From contig NC_133287.1 in NCBI RefSeq assembly GCF_005239225.2, positions 11,017,493 through 11,081,492 on the forward strand: 64,000 nucleotides of DNA, read 5' to 3'. Positions 34,404 to 47,563 of this stretch are shown piece after piece; the first letter of the stretch is position 1; each line of letters starts with the position of its first letter. The DNA comes from Populus alba (Eukaryota; Streptophyta; Magnoliopsida; Malpighiales; Salicaceae). Under the pieces are notes generated by a model that was not told the DNA's origin, made no database searches, and saw only the letters and a program-made list of their open reading frames with translations. The translations under genes were made by a program, and so were the position numbers.

Positions 34404-35711
34404 AACAATTCTTTGCCTTTCAACAAATATGCATTTTTGGCGACTCACAATGCCTATGCTATTGATGGATACCCATCTCACACTAGAGTTCCTCGAATCA
34501 CATTTACCAATCAAGAAGACAGCGTCATGGATCAACTAAATGTAAATGTTTCTTTCTTGTTTAAATGTCATTTTCTTGTGTTAGAACATCTTTTTTTGTC
34601 AATTAACGAATGCCATTAATTATTTGACTACAGAATGGAGCTCGAGCCTTGATGCTTGATACCTATGATTTTCGTGGAGATGTATGGTTATGCCATTCAT
34701 TTAAAGGACAATGTCATGACTATACTGCATTTGTATGAACATTTTATTCCCTACTAATTAAGTTATGTGAGATATTTTTTCCTTTTATTTTCTCTACGGT
34801 GTGAAAATGTTTGTGTTTGCCACTAGTAGGGTCCAGCTATTGACACTCTAAGGGAAATTGAAGCTTTCTTATCTACACATCCAGCAGAAATTGTTACGAT
34901 AATCTTAGAAGATTATGTTCAAGCCCCAAATGGATTGACCAAGGTCTTCACTGATGCTGGCTTGATGAAATATTGGTTTCCTGTGACAAACATGCCCAAA
35001 AATGGTCAAGATTGGCCATTAGTTAATGACATGGTCCAGAACAACCAAAGGCTACTTGTTTTCACTTCAATTCAATCCAAGGAAGCAAGTGAAGGCATTG
35101 CTTACCAATGGAATTACATGGTTGAAAATCAATGTAAGAAATATAAAAAAATGTTAATAATTTTTTTTAATTTTTTTACTTTTTTATAACCTTGTAGAAT
35201 TTGTTATATAATATGCATACAATTGTTTTCGGCAGATGGGAATATTGGCATGCAAGCAGGAAGTTGTACTAATAGAAAGGAGTCACCTCCTCTTAATGAC
35301 AATAGTAGATCATTGGTGTTGGTAAATTACTTTAGATGTATTCCTATGAAGAAACTCTCTTGTGAAGATAACTCAAGGAATCTCATAAATATGCTTCATA
35401 CCTGTAATGGTGCTGCTGCCAACAGATGGGCAAATTTTGTTGCTGTAGATTATTACAAGGTGCATATATATATTATATATATATATAACACACTTAAATT
35501 CTCCTATAATTACATTTCCTCTCATTTACCTCGAAGTCTCAAGATCTAACCTCTTATTAGTAACAAGGGGAATAATAATAATAATAAAAATTTCCCTATA
35601 ATTATGGTTTTTTTTTTCCTGCAGAGAAGTGAAGGAGGAGGATCATTTCAAGCTGTGGACCTACTAAATGGGAAGCTATTATGTGGGTGTGATGATGTCC
35701 ATGCATGTGTG
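34404..35711 (+). CDS. PI-PLC X domain-containing protein, exons 3-7 (catalytic domain)
   Basis: Exons are 34404-34541, 34634-34732, 34830-35133, 35236-35459 and 35625-35711, all GT-AG and in frame with exons 1-2 (364 codons in total to this point). The PI-PLC X-domain landmarks are NKYAFLATHNAYAIDG (catalytic-type His about 95), LDTYDFRGDVWLCHSF (second His about 147), IVTIILEDYV, YWFPV and RLLVFTSI; the 3' part has NYFRCIPMKK and GKLLCGCDDVHACV. The family cleaves phosphatidylinositol-type lipids in bacteria; plant members are secreted or GPI-anchored and poorly characterised. No stop or frameshift is present. If the donor at 35712 is not used, translation would run six codons on to a TAA at 35730-35732. 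A final short exon is expected (see 48127-48154). Confidence 0.9.
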
Positions 35712-35982
35712 GTAAGTTATAATTGGGATTAAGTTTATTAACATTCACCGTATCAAAATAATGTTATGCTTGCCATTACTGATCAAATACAAATTTTTTT
35801 ATTGATTTTATATTCCTGTAACTGTATCAACTTATTCTTAGTGTTCTGTGTCTTATGGAAAATGGGGCATGGTCAAATTAGTGCATCAAATCTCCTACTC
35901 ATATCGAGTTTTTGCACAATAATATGATCCTAATTCGTGAAAATTTCACTAACAATATTATGCATTTTCTTCTACTTGAAGT

Positions 35983-38415
35983 GTAAAACCCTAACAAACA
36001 CACTTATATATATATATATATATATATCATTATGGTGAGTTTAATAATAATAGTGCAATTAAATAAGGAAAAAAAGAGAGTCGGCAACCCATACAAAAAG
36101 AAAAAAGTGATTTGGAGACCTAAAAGGGAAGAAACAAATAGGGGAGGACCAGACTTAAAAGGTATGAATAAATGAGGGATAAAAACAAAAAAAAAGGGGG
36201 GGAGAAGAAAAACTATCATCCCTTAAAGGAGGAGAGCTAACAACAGAAAATAAAGAAAAATAGAGAAGAAGAGTCATTCATTGCCTCTTCATTTTCTCTC
36301 AAGAACAAACAAGGAGAACTATATGCATCCACCATTTGAGAGGAAATTAGAAGGGTGAGGGAAGATTTAGACATCAGAAGACAAGACAAGAGAAGAAGAA
36401 AGCCAAGAAGGAGCTGACAACAGAAAGGGAAGAGAAGAAGAACAACCGAAACATTTAAGCGAGAAGGGGTTCCAAGGAGTAGAAAACATAACTAGGACAA
36501 ACCTGAGACCTTTATAGAGCAATTTCAAACATTCTAGTTAAGTTGCATGCAAGAATACAACAACCCTAGGTTAAGTTTTTAAGAAAATCTCTAGGTTAGT
36601 TAAGGTAAGGATGAGTGTGAAGGAGAGGTTAAGAAAGGCTAAGTGATATTTTTGACCCAACTAGAGGACAATGAAACTAGAGGAAGGTTTGCAGACCTTT
36701 GGCCAAATATGAACAAAGAGGGAGGAGAAATATGTTGATACTAATTAAGCATGCATGTTGAGAGACAATGTTGAGTTTCATAAAATTATGATATGCTGAT
36801 ATTTGAAAACATATGAACAACCTTGTTACGCATATTCTTATGAAGCCTAATCCCTAAATAAACTATGTCTGTATGTGTGATTGTTATTAACATGAGAAAA
36901 GGATGAAATTCGGTGGGTAATAGTGGATGAAGGAAGGAAAATAAATGCCTAAAAAATAATGGTTTATGTGTTGAACACGCAAACCGAGTGAAAATATGGG
37001 TTGTTATGTTAATTAACTTGTGCCCAAGAATCAACATAGATAAAGACATCATCTGAAGTAATATAAGCTGTAGTTTGAGCTGTTAGCTATCCAACAAGTC
37101 TGACCTAGCTTAATTGGGAGATCTAGAGCTCTAGATATAGGTAAACATCTGAGGGGAGGTCGAGTTGTCACCCTTGCTGGTAGTTTCGACCAAGTTAATA
37201 AAATGGTGAAATTTAGTCACGTTAAGATATAATTTATTCCTCCCTTGTAAAATGTGTAGCATCATGTCCTGATTTTTTTAAAAAATAAACCTTATTTGAA
37301 ATTGAAGTAGTGATGTTTGTTATGACTGTTAATGAACCAAAATCCTAAACGATAATAATGGGAGGGTAAATGTTAAAATAAAGGTAAAAGAGAAATGAAT
37401 GTTGTCACCATTTCTATTACTATGATGTGATATGTGATTGTGAATGGAATAATGATGGGTACTTGTGGATTCAGGATAAATCGCAGGAGGAGTATAACAG
37501 CAACAAGGGAATGCAAGTCGAGCTTCTGCAGCAGGTAGGTATTCTACACCTATATCTTTCTTAGTTAATACGATTCTAGTTATTTGTTTGGATTATAAAT
37601 TTTATGCCTATGAATGAGAACAAAAACAGAAAAAGATGAAATGACATGAATGAGAACTGGAAAACAAAATTTGATTTATGAGTTCCTTCAAAGAGAATGG
37701 ATGAAAATAATGAGTTTTCATGGATAATCATCCCTTGGATTTGATTAGCCAATCCCAAATATGGGAGGCTAATAATGTTAGCTAGGTTGGCTAACATTAG
37801 CATGACCAATACAGAGAAGGAGAAACATTGGACTTGATTAACTATTCGGGTTAAGAATAGGTAAAGATATTTTCAGTTGATGTCGGTATCAACAAACTCA
37901 TGGAACTTGATTAGGTTTCCTAAGGTGAAAACTAATGATGCCAAGAATTCTTGACATTAGCATACCTGAGGATATTCCTAGGTAATATGGAACACTAATT
38001 AACTATGAACGGGTTATGTTGGTGTTAGCATTCCCACGAACTTGATTAGTTGATTCCAGAATGGGCAACTAAAGATACTAATATGAGTTATTAGTATCGG
38101 CAATTATCTTCCTGGATTGGGGAAAAGGTGGCATAATAGTTGGACTTATTGTGGTTGCAATATGATTGAGATATGAGTATAAGATGTGTACAAGATGATA
38201 GTAGATAACTTGGGACTTCCTGATATAGAGGAAACTCTGCCAAAATTTCTGTAACCCTTTAATAATGGAAAAAAATTACCCACAAATTCGGTAATATATT
38301 TGTTTTGTTTGATCCTGAAAATGGAAATGTTACCTACAATCTGTATCAACTTTAGGAGCTTTCACTCCCTAATAGAAATGACAAGACATCCACATTCCAA
38401 TATGAATAGTATAGG

Positions 38416-38446
<31 letters not shown>

Positions 38447-39017
38447 CTGTATTGTGTAAATTTCCCTTTTCTATTTTATTGTATGCGTATTTTATTTATT
38501 CTGAAAATTATAAATTGCAGGTCCTTCCCACTCATGTCAGGAGTAGTATTTAGGTCTCCTAGTTTTCTTTTGCATGAATTAGGAATATAAGAATTACATA
38601 TGTATTTTTTTTTCTTAAGTGACCATGTAACTCGGGACATAATAATGTCATCCTTGTAATTTTATGTTTGGAATACTGGATTGTATTATTTTGTATTTGG
38701 AATTCAAATGTTTGTATGCTTCTCTTATTTATTAAATTATGTATGTTAAATGTGAAAGAAATTAGGTAAATAAAATGTTATATCTATGTTCTTGAATATA
38801 TTGTTGAGTTGGACTTGTTGTGGTTGCGATATGATTGAGATGTGAGTATAAGATGTGTACAGAACTATAGTCGATAACTTGGAACCTCCCAGTATAAGGG
38901 AGACTTTGCTGAAATTTTGGTGAAAATTTTGGTCATCCTTATATAATGGGAAAAAAAAATAGCCATAAATTCAATAGTATATTTTTTTTGTTTGATCCCG
39001 AGAATGGGAATGTTATA
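35983..39017 (+). repeat. 5' LTR of gypsy II, internally rearranged
   Basis: It matches 43373-48125 in long blocks: 35983-38138 matches 43373-47390 (less the nested solo LTR), and 38450-38812 matches 47555-47925. An extra copy of the LTR end (38139-38418), with about 70 bp of foreign sequence, sits in its middle before a (GT)n tract at about 38420-38446. The last 205 bp (38812-39017) are a diverged second copy of that LTR end. Confidence 0.65.
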
Positions 39018-39020
39018 ATT

Positions 39021-39032
39021 TGGTATCAATGC
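39021..39032 (+). promoter_or_regulatory. Primer-binding site of gypsy II
   Basis: TGGTATCAATGC follows the 5' LTR end (TGTTATA, 39017) by three bases and matches the tRNA-Met type site TGGTATCAGAGC with two changes. Confidence 0.6.
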
Positions 39033-39115
39033 CTCTGGTTGAAATTTCATGGACTGAAGTAACGATGTGGTTTTTGAAAATATATTGCAGGATGGTTCCT
39101 CTATAACAAGGAGCA

Positions 39116-40360
39116 GTGACAGACTTATCTCCTGTGAGGAGGAGAGAGTATGACTCATTGGACGGTAATGAAGCCAAAAGGGATCCACTGATGGACACTA
39201 CCTCTCATCTACCTGCAACATCAGCCCATTCTGAGAAGGGAGAATCACGGGGGCATCAGGATAACCATGCACCACGTCGGGTAGAAGTGTTGCTACCTAG
39301 AGGAATGGGTGGTCAGGGACTAGAAGATAGGTCTCCATCGGCTGCACCGATGGCCACACCAAATCCATATTCAGACCCTATATTTCTAGTGCAACTGGTC
39401 AAGGCAGTAGCAATAGGGATGGTTGCAAGCACATCCAGTCTCACCCCTCGGGCAGAGAGAGTGGTTATCCTAGCTCAATAGGTGAAGGGTATGCGAGAAA
39501 TGTGTTGTAAAACCTATTTAGGGGAAGAAGACATTGAAGTATCAGGACATTGGTTGAGAAAGGTAGAAATGGTTATAGATCAAATGCAAGTGCCAGAGGA
39601 AACCTGGGTGGATTGTGTAACCTATTTGTTGATAGAGAAAGCCCATTCCTGGTGGGAAACTATTAGAGAAAGGAGAGCAAAAGAAGGGTTGAGCTAGAGA
39701 GATTTTCAAGAGGAATTTAGAGGGTATTACTCTTGGTAGCATAGAAAGAAAAAAGAGTAGGAGTTCCTCGACCTGAAGTAAGGGAAGATGACAGTTCTGG
39801 AATACGAAAGAAGGTTCCAAGACTTATCTATCTTTGCCACTACCTACCTTCCTCCCTCGCTACCAAACATCATCGAGTAAAATGGTTCTAGGATTGGCTT
39901 AAGCAAAACCTAAAGATAATATTAGTAGCTACGCAGTTTCAGTCCATCTAGGATCTAGTATGGGTTGTGCAGGGTATGGAGAGGGTGATGAATGGTACTC
40001 CGAGGCTAGCTAGTGAATGGAGTCAGATGCCATGGTTTAAGAGAAAGGACTTTGTTCCTCCACCATGAAGAGCTCTATATCCGAAAAAGGGTAAGGGTAG
40101 TCACTCTTTCAGCAACTTCAGAAGGAGGGGGGAGTTTTGTTCATGGAGGGTGTTTCAGGGGGAGCTAGATGGGCCGATACTGGGGGATATACCGGGGTCA
40201 ATCAGCAAAGGAGCCAGTACTTGTGGGAGGACTCGCGAAACAAAGGGAACCCACCTACTCACCGTGTATGAGGTGTAATCAGAAACTCCCTGGGGACTGT
40301 TCTGCAACACTGAGAAGATGTTATATTTGTAGAGGTAAGGGGCACCGATAGAGGGACTGC
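39116..40360 (+). pseudogene. Gypsy II gag with zinc knuckle
   Basis: Broken frames carry gag wording SGHWLRKVEMVIDQM, AHSWWETIRERRA and LEYERRFQDLS, the capsid of gypsy elements. A CX2CX4HX4C knuckle (CYICRGKGHR, then a stop, then RDC) lies at 40319-40360. Stops at 39479, 39695 and elsewhere inactivate it. Confidence 0.75.
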
Positions 40361-41169
40361 CAATACTTGGGGAGAGGCTACTTCCATTACGGGGACATGG
40401 GTCACAAAAAAAAGAGAATTTCCATGCAGGGCCACTAAAGGGGTACAAAGATAGGGGGTTACCACACAAAGCCAACAACAATCAGTGACAGTGAATCGAC
40501 CCGTACGACCTACTCAGTCAAGAGCAAATGCCAATAGGAGCCAACCCTAGTTCTAAGAAGAGAGGACTCGAGGCAAGATATTTTCACATGACTTAGGAAG
40601 ATATGGGGGTGATGCCAGATGTTGTAGCAGGTATATTACAACTAGGCTTAATACAAGTTCATACTTTAATTGATCCTGAAGCTAATCATTTTTTTTATGG
40701 CTTATTGAATTGTGAATAATTTAAATGTGCCACCAAGTAGACTAAGTATAGGAATGACAATTAGTACACCCTTAATAGAAAACATATACATTGATGATTT
40801 ATTTAAAGGTGTGGTATTATACATCGAGGGTGCGAAATTGAGGGTGAACCTTATGCCATTACAATTATATGACTTATTTAATTATAGGTATGGATTGGGT
40901 GGGTAGACATAAAGCACAAGTGGATTGCTTTACTAAAACTGTGGTTATCCAGAGGGAGGGTGAAAAAAAAGGTAGTATTTAGGGGGAGAGAAGGGTAGTA
41001 CCAAATTCTATAATTTTGGTCATAACGACCGGAAATTTAATTAGGATAGGATGCCTTACATGGTTGTCTCATGTAAAAGAATTAAAAAAAAGAAGCATAG
41101 AATTAGCAGATATTTCCATTGTAAAAGAATTTCCAAATATATTTTTAGAAGAGTAACCTGGGCTACCCT

Positions 41170-42470
41170 TAATTAAGGAGATTGAAGTTTCCATTATAAC
41201 CCTTACATGGGTTAACCCTATAGCACAATCTCCTTATAGGATGACCTCCATAGAACTAACTGAACTGAAACTCCAACTTGAGGAATTGTTGGACAAAGGA
41301 TTCATATAGCTAAACAACTTGTCTTGGGGAGCTCTGGTATTATTTGTGAAAAAAAGGATGGCACATTTTAGTTGTGTATAGACTATCGTCTGTTGAATAA
41401 AGTGACGATAAAGAACAAGTACTCATTACCACAAATAGATGACTTGTTTGATCAGTTGAAGCGTACACAGTTGTTTTCTAAGATAGATTTGAGGTCGGGG
41501 TACCGTTAGTTAAGAATCGAAGAACATGACATACAGAAAACTGCTTTTAGAACTTGATATGGGCATTATGAATTTTTAATGATGTCTTTCAGCTTTATCT
41601 AGATAAATGTGTGGTGGTGTTTATTGATGATATATTGGTGTATTCTAGTTCCTATTTAGAACACAAGCAACATTTAAGGAATGTGTTGAAAACATTGAGG
41701 GAGAATATAATATATGCAAAGCGGGATAAATGTGACTTTTGGCTCAAGGACGTAACATTTTTTGGGCATGTTATCTCTGCAGGAGGAATATTTATGGATC
41801 CAAGAAAAGTAGAGGTTGTTTTGAAATGGAAGAGACCTGCAAATGTGACGGAGATTTTGAGTTTCTTAGGGCTCGCGGGGTATTATAGGAGATTTATCGA
41901 AGGTTTTTCTACAATAGCATCACCTTTAACCAAACCCACAAGGAAGTAAAGTTTATTTGGTCAAAAGAATATGAGGAGTGCTTTCAGGATTTGAAAGAGA
42001 GATTCACCTCTGTCTCAGTCTTGGCCCTTCCTTTGGGAATAGAGGGGTTCCTGGTATACAGTAATGCTTCGAATAGGGGTCTAGGATATGTGTTAATGTA
42101 GCATGGGAAAGTGATTGCCTATGCCTCTAAACAGCTAAAGCCAAATAAAGTGAACTACCTAGTCCCTGACTTTGAACTTGCGGCAATAGTATTTGCCCTA
42201 CGAGTATGGAGACATTACCTAAATGGGATGCAAGTTTAGAGTTTGAAGTATTTAATATCGCAAAAAGAGTTAAACATTCAACAAAAGAGATGGGTGGAAT
42301 TTATAAATGATTATGATTGTATGATTGATTATCATCCGAGTAAGGCCATTGTGGTAGCAGATGCTTTGATCAGGAAGGGGAAAGAGGTGGTTGATGATTC
42401 GGGGAATAAAGAACATGAGCGTTTAATAAAGTTGAAAAAGATGGGTTTGCGGCTAAGTGTGGGTCCATAA
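41170..42470 (+). pseudogene. Gypsy II reverse transcriptase-RNase H
   Basis: The frame shows [37 protein letters not shown], then a deletion of the middle RT, then FIDDILVYS at about 41620 and the connection [17 protein letters not shown]. RNase H follows in broken frames (42050-42400: YTV-like, [12 protein letters not shown]). The frame 41611-41949 is open for 112 codons. Confidence 0.78.
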
Positions 42471-42689
42471 GGGTCAATACTAGCTCAAGTAAAAATTCAA
42501 TCGATGCTTTGAGATAAAGTCCTGGAGGCTCAACTGGCGGAAAAAGGAGTAGGAAAAATCAAGGAATAGATAAATCAGAGCGTAAATATACCTTTTCAAA
42601 TTTTTTCAGAAGGATTGGTGGCAATGGGCAAATGAGTTTACTTGCTTAAGAATAAGTTACTGAAGGAAGAAATCTTGAATGAAGCTTAT

Positions 42690-43330
42690 GAATCTCGATT
42701 TTCAACTCACCCCGGGAGCACTAAGATGTACCGAGATTTAAAGGAATATTACTGGTGGCCAAACATAAAAAGAGAGCAAAATATGTTTCAAGATGTGGGA
42801 TATGCCAACAAGTGAAGATAAAGCATCAGAGGCCGGCAAGGCAATTACAATTGTTGCCAATTCTGGAATGGAAATTGGAGAACATAATCATGGACTTTGT
42901 AATTGGATTGCCAAGGAGCAAAAAGGGTAATGATGTTATATGGGTGGTTATTGATCGATTAATGAATTCAACCTTGTTCTTACCTACAAAAATGATAGAT
43001 CCCGTGGACAAGTAGCCAAGTTATATGTGGGGGAAGTGATTAGGCTTTATGGAGTGCCTATATCAATCATGTCGGACCAAGACCCAAAGTCGACCTTAAG
43101 GTTATAGCCAAGCTTACAACGAGCTTTAGGGACTAAGGTGAACCTGACACTTGAAAACATCCTAAGGTCATGTGAAACCAGTTAAGATCATGGATTGAAG
43201 CGAAAAAGTGTTAAAAAAATAAAAAGGAGCCATTAGTAGTGGAGGAACTCCTAAATAGAAGAAGAGACGTGGGAGAGAGAATTTGACATTAAAGAAAAAT
43301 ACCCCCATCTATTCTCCGAAACAGGTACAT
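42690..43330 (+). pseudogene. Gypsy II integrase, C-terminus deleted
   Basis: Zinc-binding head words (CGICQQVKIKHQRPA near 42800) and core (MDFVIGLPRSKKGNDVIWVV near 42890-42950, then GVPISIMSDQDPK near 43050) are present. After 43140 the core's end is missing and the sequence passes to the polyprotein end (WEREFDIKEKYPHLF near 43270-43310). A purine-rich tract precedes the 3' LTR. Confidence 0.75.
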
Positions 43331-44434
43331 TGCTTAAATTTTGAGGATGAAATTTTTGTTAAGAGAGAAGAATGTAATATCAAGAGAAACACACTTATAT
43401 ATATATGGTCAGTATTATAATAATAAAATGCAATTAAATAAAGAAGAAGAAGAGAGTCGGCAACCCACATAAAAAGAAAAAAAAAATATTTGGAGACCTA
43501 AAAGGGAAGAAACAAATAGGGGAGGACAAGACTTAACAGGTATGAATAAATGAGGGATAGAAACAAAAAAAAAAAAAGGGTGAGAAGAAAATTGCCATCC
43601 CTTAAAGGAGGAGAGCTAACGACAAAAAAGAAAGTAAAGAGGAGAAGAAGAGTCACTCACTACCTCTTCATTTTCTCTCAAGAACAAACAAAGAGAACCA
43701 CATGCAATCCACCATATGAGAGGAAACTAAAAGGGTAATGGAAGATTTAGACATCAAAAGAAAAGGAAAGAGAAAAAGAAAGCCAAGAAAGAGCTGACAA
43801 CAACTAAGGAAGAGAAGAAGAACTTAAACATTTGAGGGAGAAGGGGTTCTAAGGAGCAGAAAACACAACTAGGACAAACCTAAGACCTTCTAAAGTAATT
43901 TCAAATATTCTGAGTAAGTTACATGCAAGAAAACAACAGCTCTAGGTTAAGTTCTTGAGAAAATCTCTGGTAGGTTAAGGTGAGGATGAGTGTGTGAGAG
44001 AGGTTGAGAAAGGCTAAGTGATATTCTTGACCTAACTAAAAGATAAAAAAAAATAGGGGAAGGTCTGCAGATCTTTGTCCAAATATGAATAAAGAGGGAG
44101 GAGAAATATGTTGATACTAAATAAGCATACGTGTTGAGAGACAGTGTTGAATTTCACAAAATTATGATATGCTGATATTTGAAAACATATGAACAACCTT
44201 GTTATGCATATTCTTGTGAAGACTAATCCTTAAATTAACTATGTCCTTATGTGTGATTGTTAATATGAGAAAAAGATGAAATTATAGGGGTAATAGTGGA
44301 TAAAAAAAGAAAAAGAAATGCATGAAAAATGATGGTTTGTATGTTGAACGCCCAAACTAGGATAAAATCTGGGCTATTATGTTAATTAACTTGTGCTCAG
44401 AAATTAACATAGATGGAGGCATAATCTAGAGTAT

Positions 44435-45871
44435 TGATTAGTACTAAAAGTGCATGTTTATCAAGGTTTTATATCATCATTTTGCACTTGAAGTATCAAT
44501 AACTCCTTAACTAAAGCATGTTTTATAATAACAAGTTTGATACTATAAGATACCCTAATTTATGGTAAATGTTCATCTTAAATGTAGGCCTATCACATAA
44601 ATAAAAAGATTGAATGATGAGTTTAAGTATTGAAAGTGAAAGGACAAAGAGATGGCCAAACTTAGAAAAGAGATGCTGGTGCAGTCCAAACTGGAACATT
44701 GCTCGGTAATTGGATCATATCTAGAGCTCTAGATCTCGGATTTAGGTCCATTTTATATGGATGGAAAGGTAAGACAAAGGACTACAACTTTCATGGGAGC
44801 CCAAGATTTAAAAAGGCCATTTTGAAGTCCAAATTGAAGGAACAACGAAGAAGTCCGAAGCTGTCCTGCAGCCCAGACACTATTTAGTGTTCAACCCATA
44901 TCTTGAGTTATAGAAGTCCAAATGACCTCATCTTTTTTTTGTTGGAAAGCTGAGAAAATTTCCTAGAACATTCTTGAGGATTCTGGGAAAATTATGATGT
45001 TAGAAATGACATCTTGTTCAGACAAGAAGATAAGGATTGTCACCAAGTCAAGATGTGGCCACCCACTCATCAATTAGTCAACAAATCAATAGTTCCAAAT
45101 TTTGGCCTATAAAAGGAGGCACTTACCATCTATTAAGGAATCTTGGTTTCCAGATCAAGATCATGCTCTTGCTTTCTCTCTTTGTATTGCTTATGTTTTG
45201 CTTTCATTAATATCAAGTTTATGTACTTCATTTCCTTTTCTTTACTCCTTTACTTAGTTAACTTCTTTCTCATTAATGTTCTTATCTTGTTCATTTATGT
45301 TTCTTTCTTTCATTATATTTAGCTAAGTTAATTATGTCAAGGTGAAAAGGGTACACTAATGGTGTAAGAATAAGTATAATATAAACTTAACATGGACCTT
45401 AACGTTGGATACTAACATGTTTTATATTTGTTATCTTGTTCACTTTTAATAATTTGCTTGTTAAATGGTTAATCTAGATTTATGTTGTATAACACTTGGT
45501 ACAACAAATACTTGGTACTTTCATAGCCCATACTGTATGGTATAACCGACACCTGAGCTATGAAAGGAACTTGATTTGTTGTTAACATAAGTTATAATCA
45601 TGAATGCCTGCCAACATTTACAATTATTAGCTTTATTCGAATAAGATAACTAATGTAATCGTGTTAACAATTTATAATCTGATTGGAACCTCCTTTATGT
45701 GTGGTTTCCAATTGAGTAATAAGAGTTTATACTATACTTGTTTGAAGTACCATTAGTGGATCCTCTAACCTTGACATTTATCGTTGTTTAATCCTTACAT
45801 TAATCTTTCATCTCAAAGTTCTCATTAATTTCTTCATCATCTTCTTCTTTTACTACTACTACTACTACTAC

Positions 45872-45941
<70 letters not shown>

Positions 45942-46269
45942 ATTGTTATTATTATTATTTACATTATGTTTATATTATATAATATATCTCTTTGATCTTT
46001 TCATAAACTCAGTATATAGGCTGGAAACCTGTGACCCGATCTTTTAGATCATTCTCAGGTGTAACAACGCCACGTACTGAGTATTATTATTATTATTACT
46101 ATTATTGTTATTATTGTTGTTGTTGTTATTGTTGTTGTTGTTGTTGTTGTCTTGTTATTTATAATTTATACAATTAACATCTCTGTGGTTCGACCCCGGT
46201 CTTGCCGGGTTATTTATTACTTCGACACTCCTGCACTTGGGAGAAGACATTAAGCTTTTGGTCGTGTCA
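44435..46269 (+). mobile_element. Solo LTR with perfect 5-bp target duplication
   Basis: The 1835-bp stretch starts TGATTAGTAC and ends GGTCGTGTCA, flanked by AGTAT on both sides (44430-44434 and 46270-46274). A TATA box TATAAAA lies at 45108-45114. The end has CCCCGGTCTTGCCGGG, found near the ends of some plant gypsy LTRs as I recall. It contains triplet repeats (45852-45960 and 46084-46150) on either side of the 76-bp virus-like block. It is most likely the product of LTR-LTR recombination of a full element inserted into the gypsy II LTR. Confidence 0.85.
45852..46155 (+). repeat. Triplet microsatellites (TAC, TAT, TGT) flanking a virus-like block
   Basis: Tracts of (TAC)n, (TAT)n and (TGT)n occupy 45852-45960, and a second set occupies 46084-46150. 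Between them (45975-46083) is the sequence shared with the pararetrovirus leader. Confidence 0.9.
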
Positions 46270-47523
46270 AGTATCGCCCTGTATAAAAGTTATATTATGA
46301 GATGTTAGCTTTCCATCGAGTTTAACCTCGTTTAATTTGAAGCTTTAGAGCTCTAGATATAGGTAAACATCTGAAGGGAGGTCGAGTTATCATCCCTGTT
46401 GGCAAATTCAACCAAGTTAACAAAATGATGAAATTTAGCCACATTAAGAATATAATTTGTGCCCCCCTTTGTAAAATATGCAGCATCATGTCTTGACATC
46501 CAAAAAAAGAAATAAACCATATTTGAAATTGAATTAGTGATGTTTGTTATGACTGCTAATGAACTGAAATCTTGAAGGATAATAATGGGAGGGTAGATGT
46601 AAAAATAATGGTAAAAGAGAAATGAACATTGTCACCATTTCTATTACTATGTTGCGAAATGTGATTGAGAATGAAATAATGATGGGTACTTGTGGATTCA
46701 AGAGGAATCGTAAAAGGAGTACAACAATAATAAGAGAACGCAAGCCGAGCTTTTGTAGCATATATGTATTCTACACGTATATCTTCTTTAGTTAATACGA
46801 TTCTAGTTATTTGTTTGGATTATAAATCTTGTGCCTCTAAATGAGACCGAAAAGAGAAAAGATGAATTGACATGAATGAGAAATAGAAAACCATATTTGA
46901 TTTACGAGTTCCTTCAGAAAGAATGGATGAAAATAATGAGTTTTCATCGATAATCGTCCCTTGGATTTGATTAGCTAGTCCCAAATATAGGAGGCTAATG
47001 ATATTAGCCGAGTTGGCTAACATCAACATGACCAATATGGAGGAGAAACATTGGACTTGATTAACTATTTGGGTTAAAAATAGTTAATGTTATCGTCGAT
47101 TGATGTCAGTATCAACAAACTTATGGAACTTGATTAGCTTTCTTAAGGTGAAAGTTAATGATGTCTAGAATTCTTGACATTGGCATACCCGACGATATTC
47201 CAAGGTAATATGGAACACTAACTAACTATTTTGGTTCTAAAATAGTTAATGACATGAACGGGTTACGTTGGTGGCGGCATTCCCACAAACTTGATTAGTC
47301 GATTCTAAAATGGGTGACTAAAGATACTAATGTAAGTCATTAGTATCAGCAATGATTTTCCCGGATTGGGAAAAAGGTGGCACAATAATGTGCTCCTGGT
47401 GAAAGTTGGGATGTTTATGAAATTAAAAATAATGGGTGGTCCTCAGAAGAATAAATAGGGACATAATCATAGAAGGCAAATTAATAATCCAAGATCCATT
47501 GTTGTGCATGGATTAGTATATGA

Positions 47524-47563
<40 letters not shown>

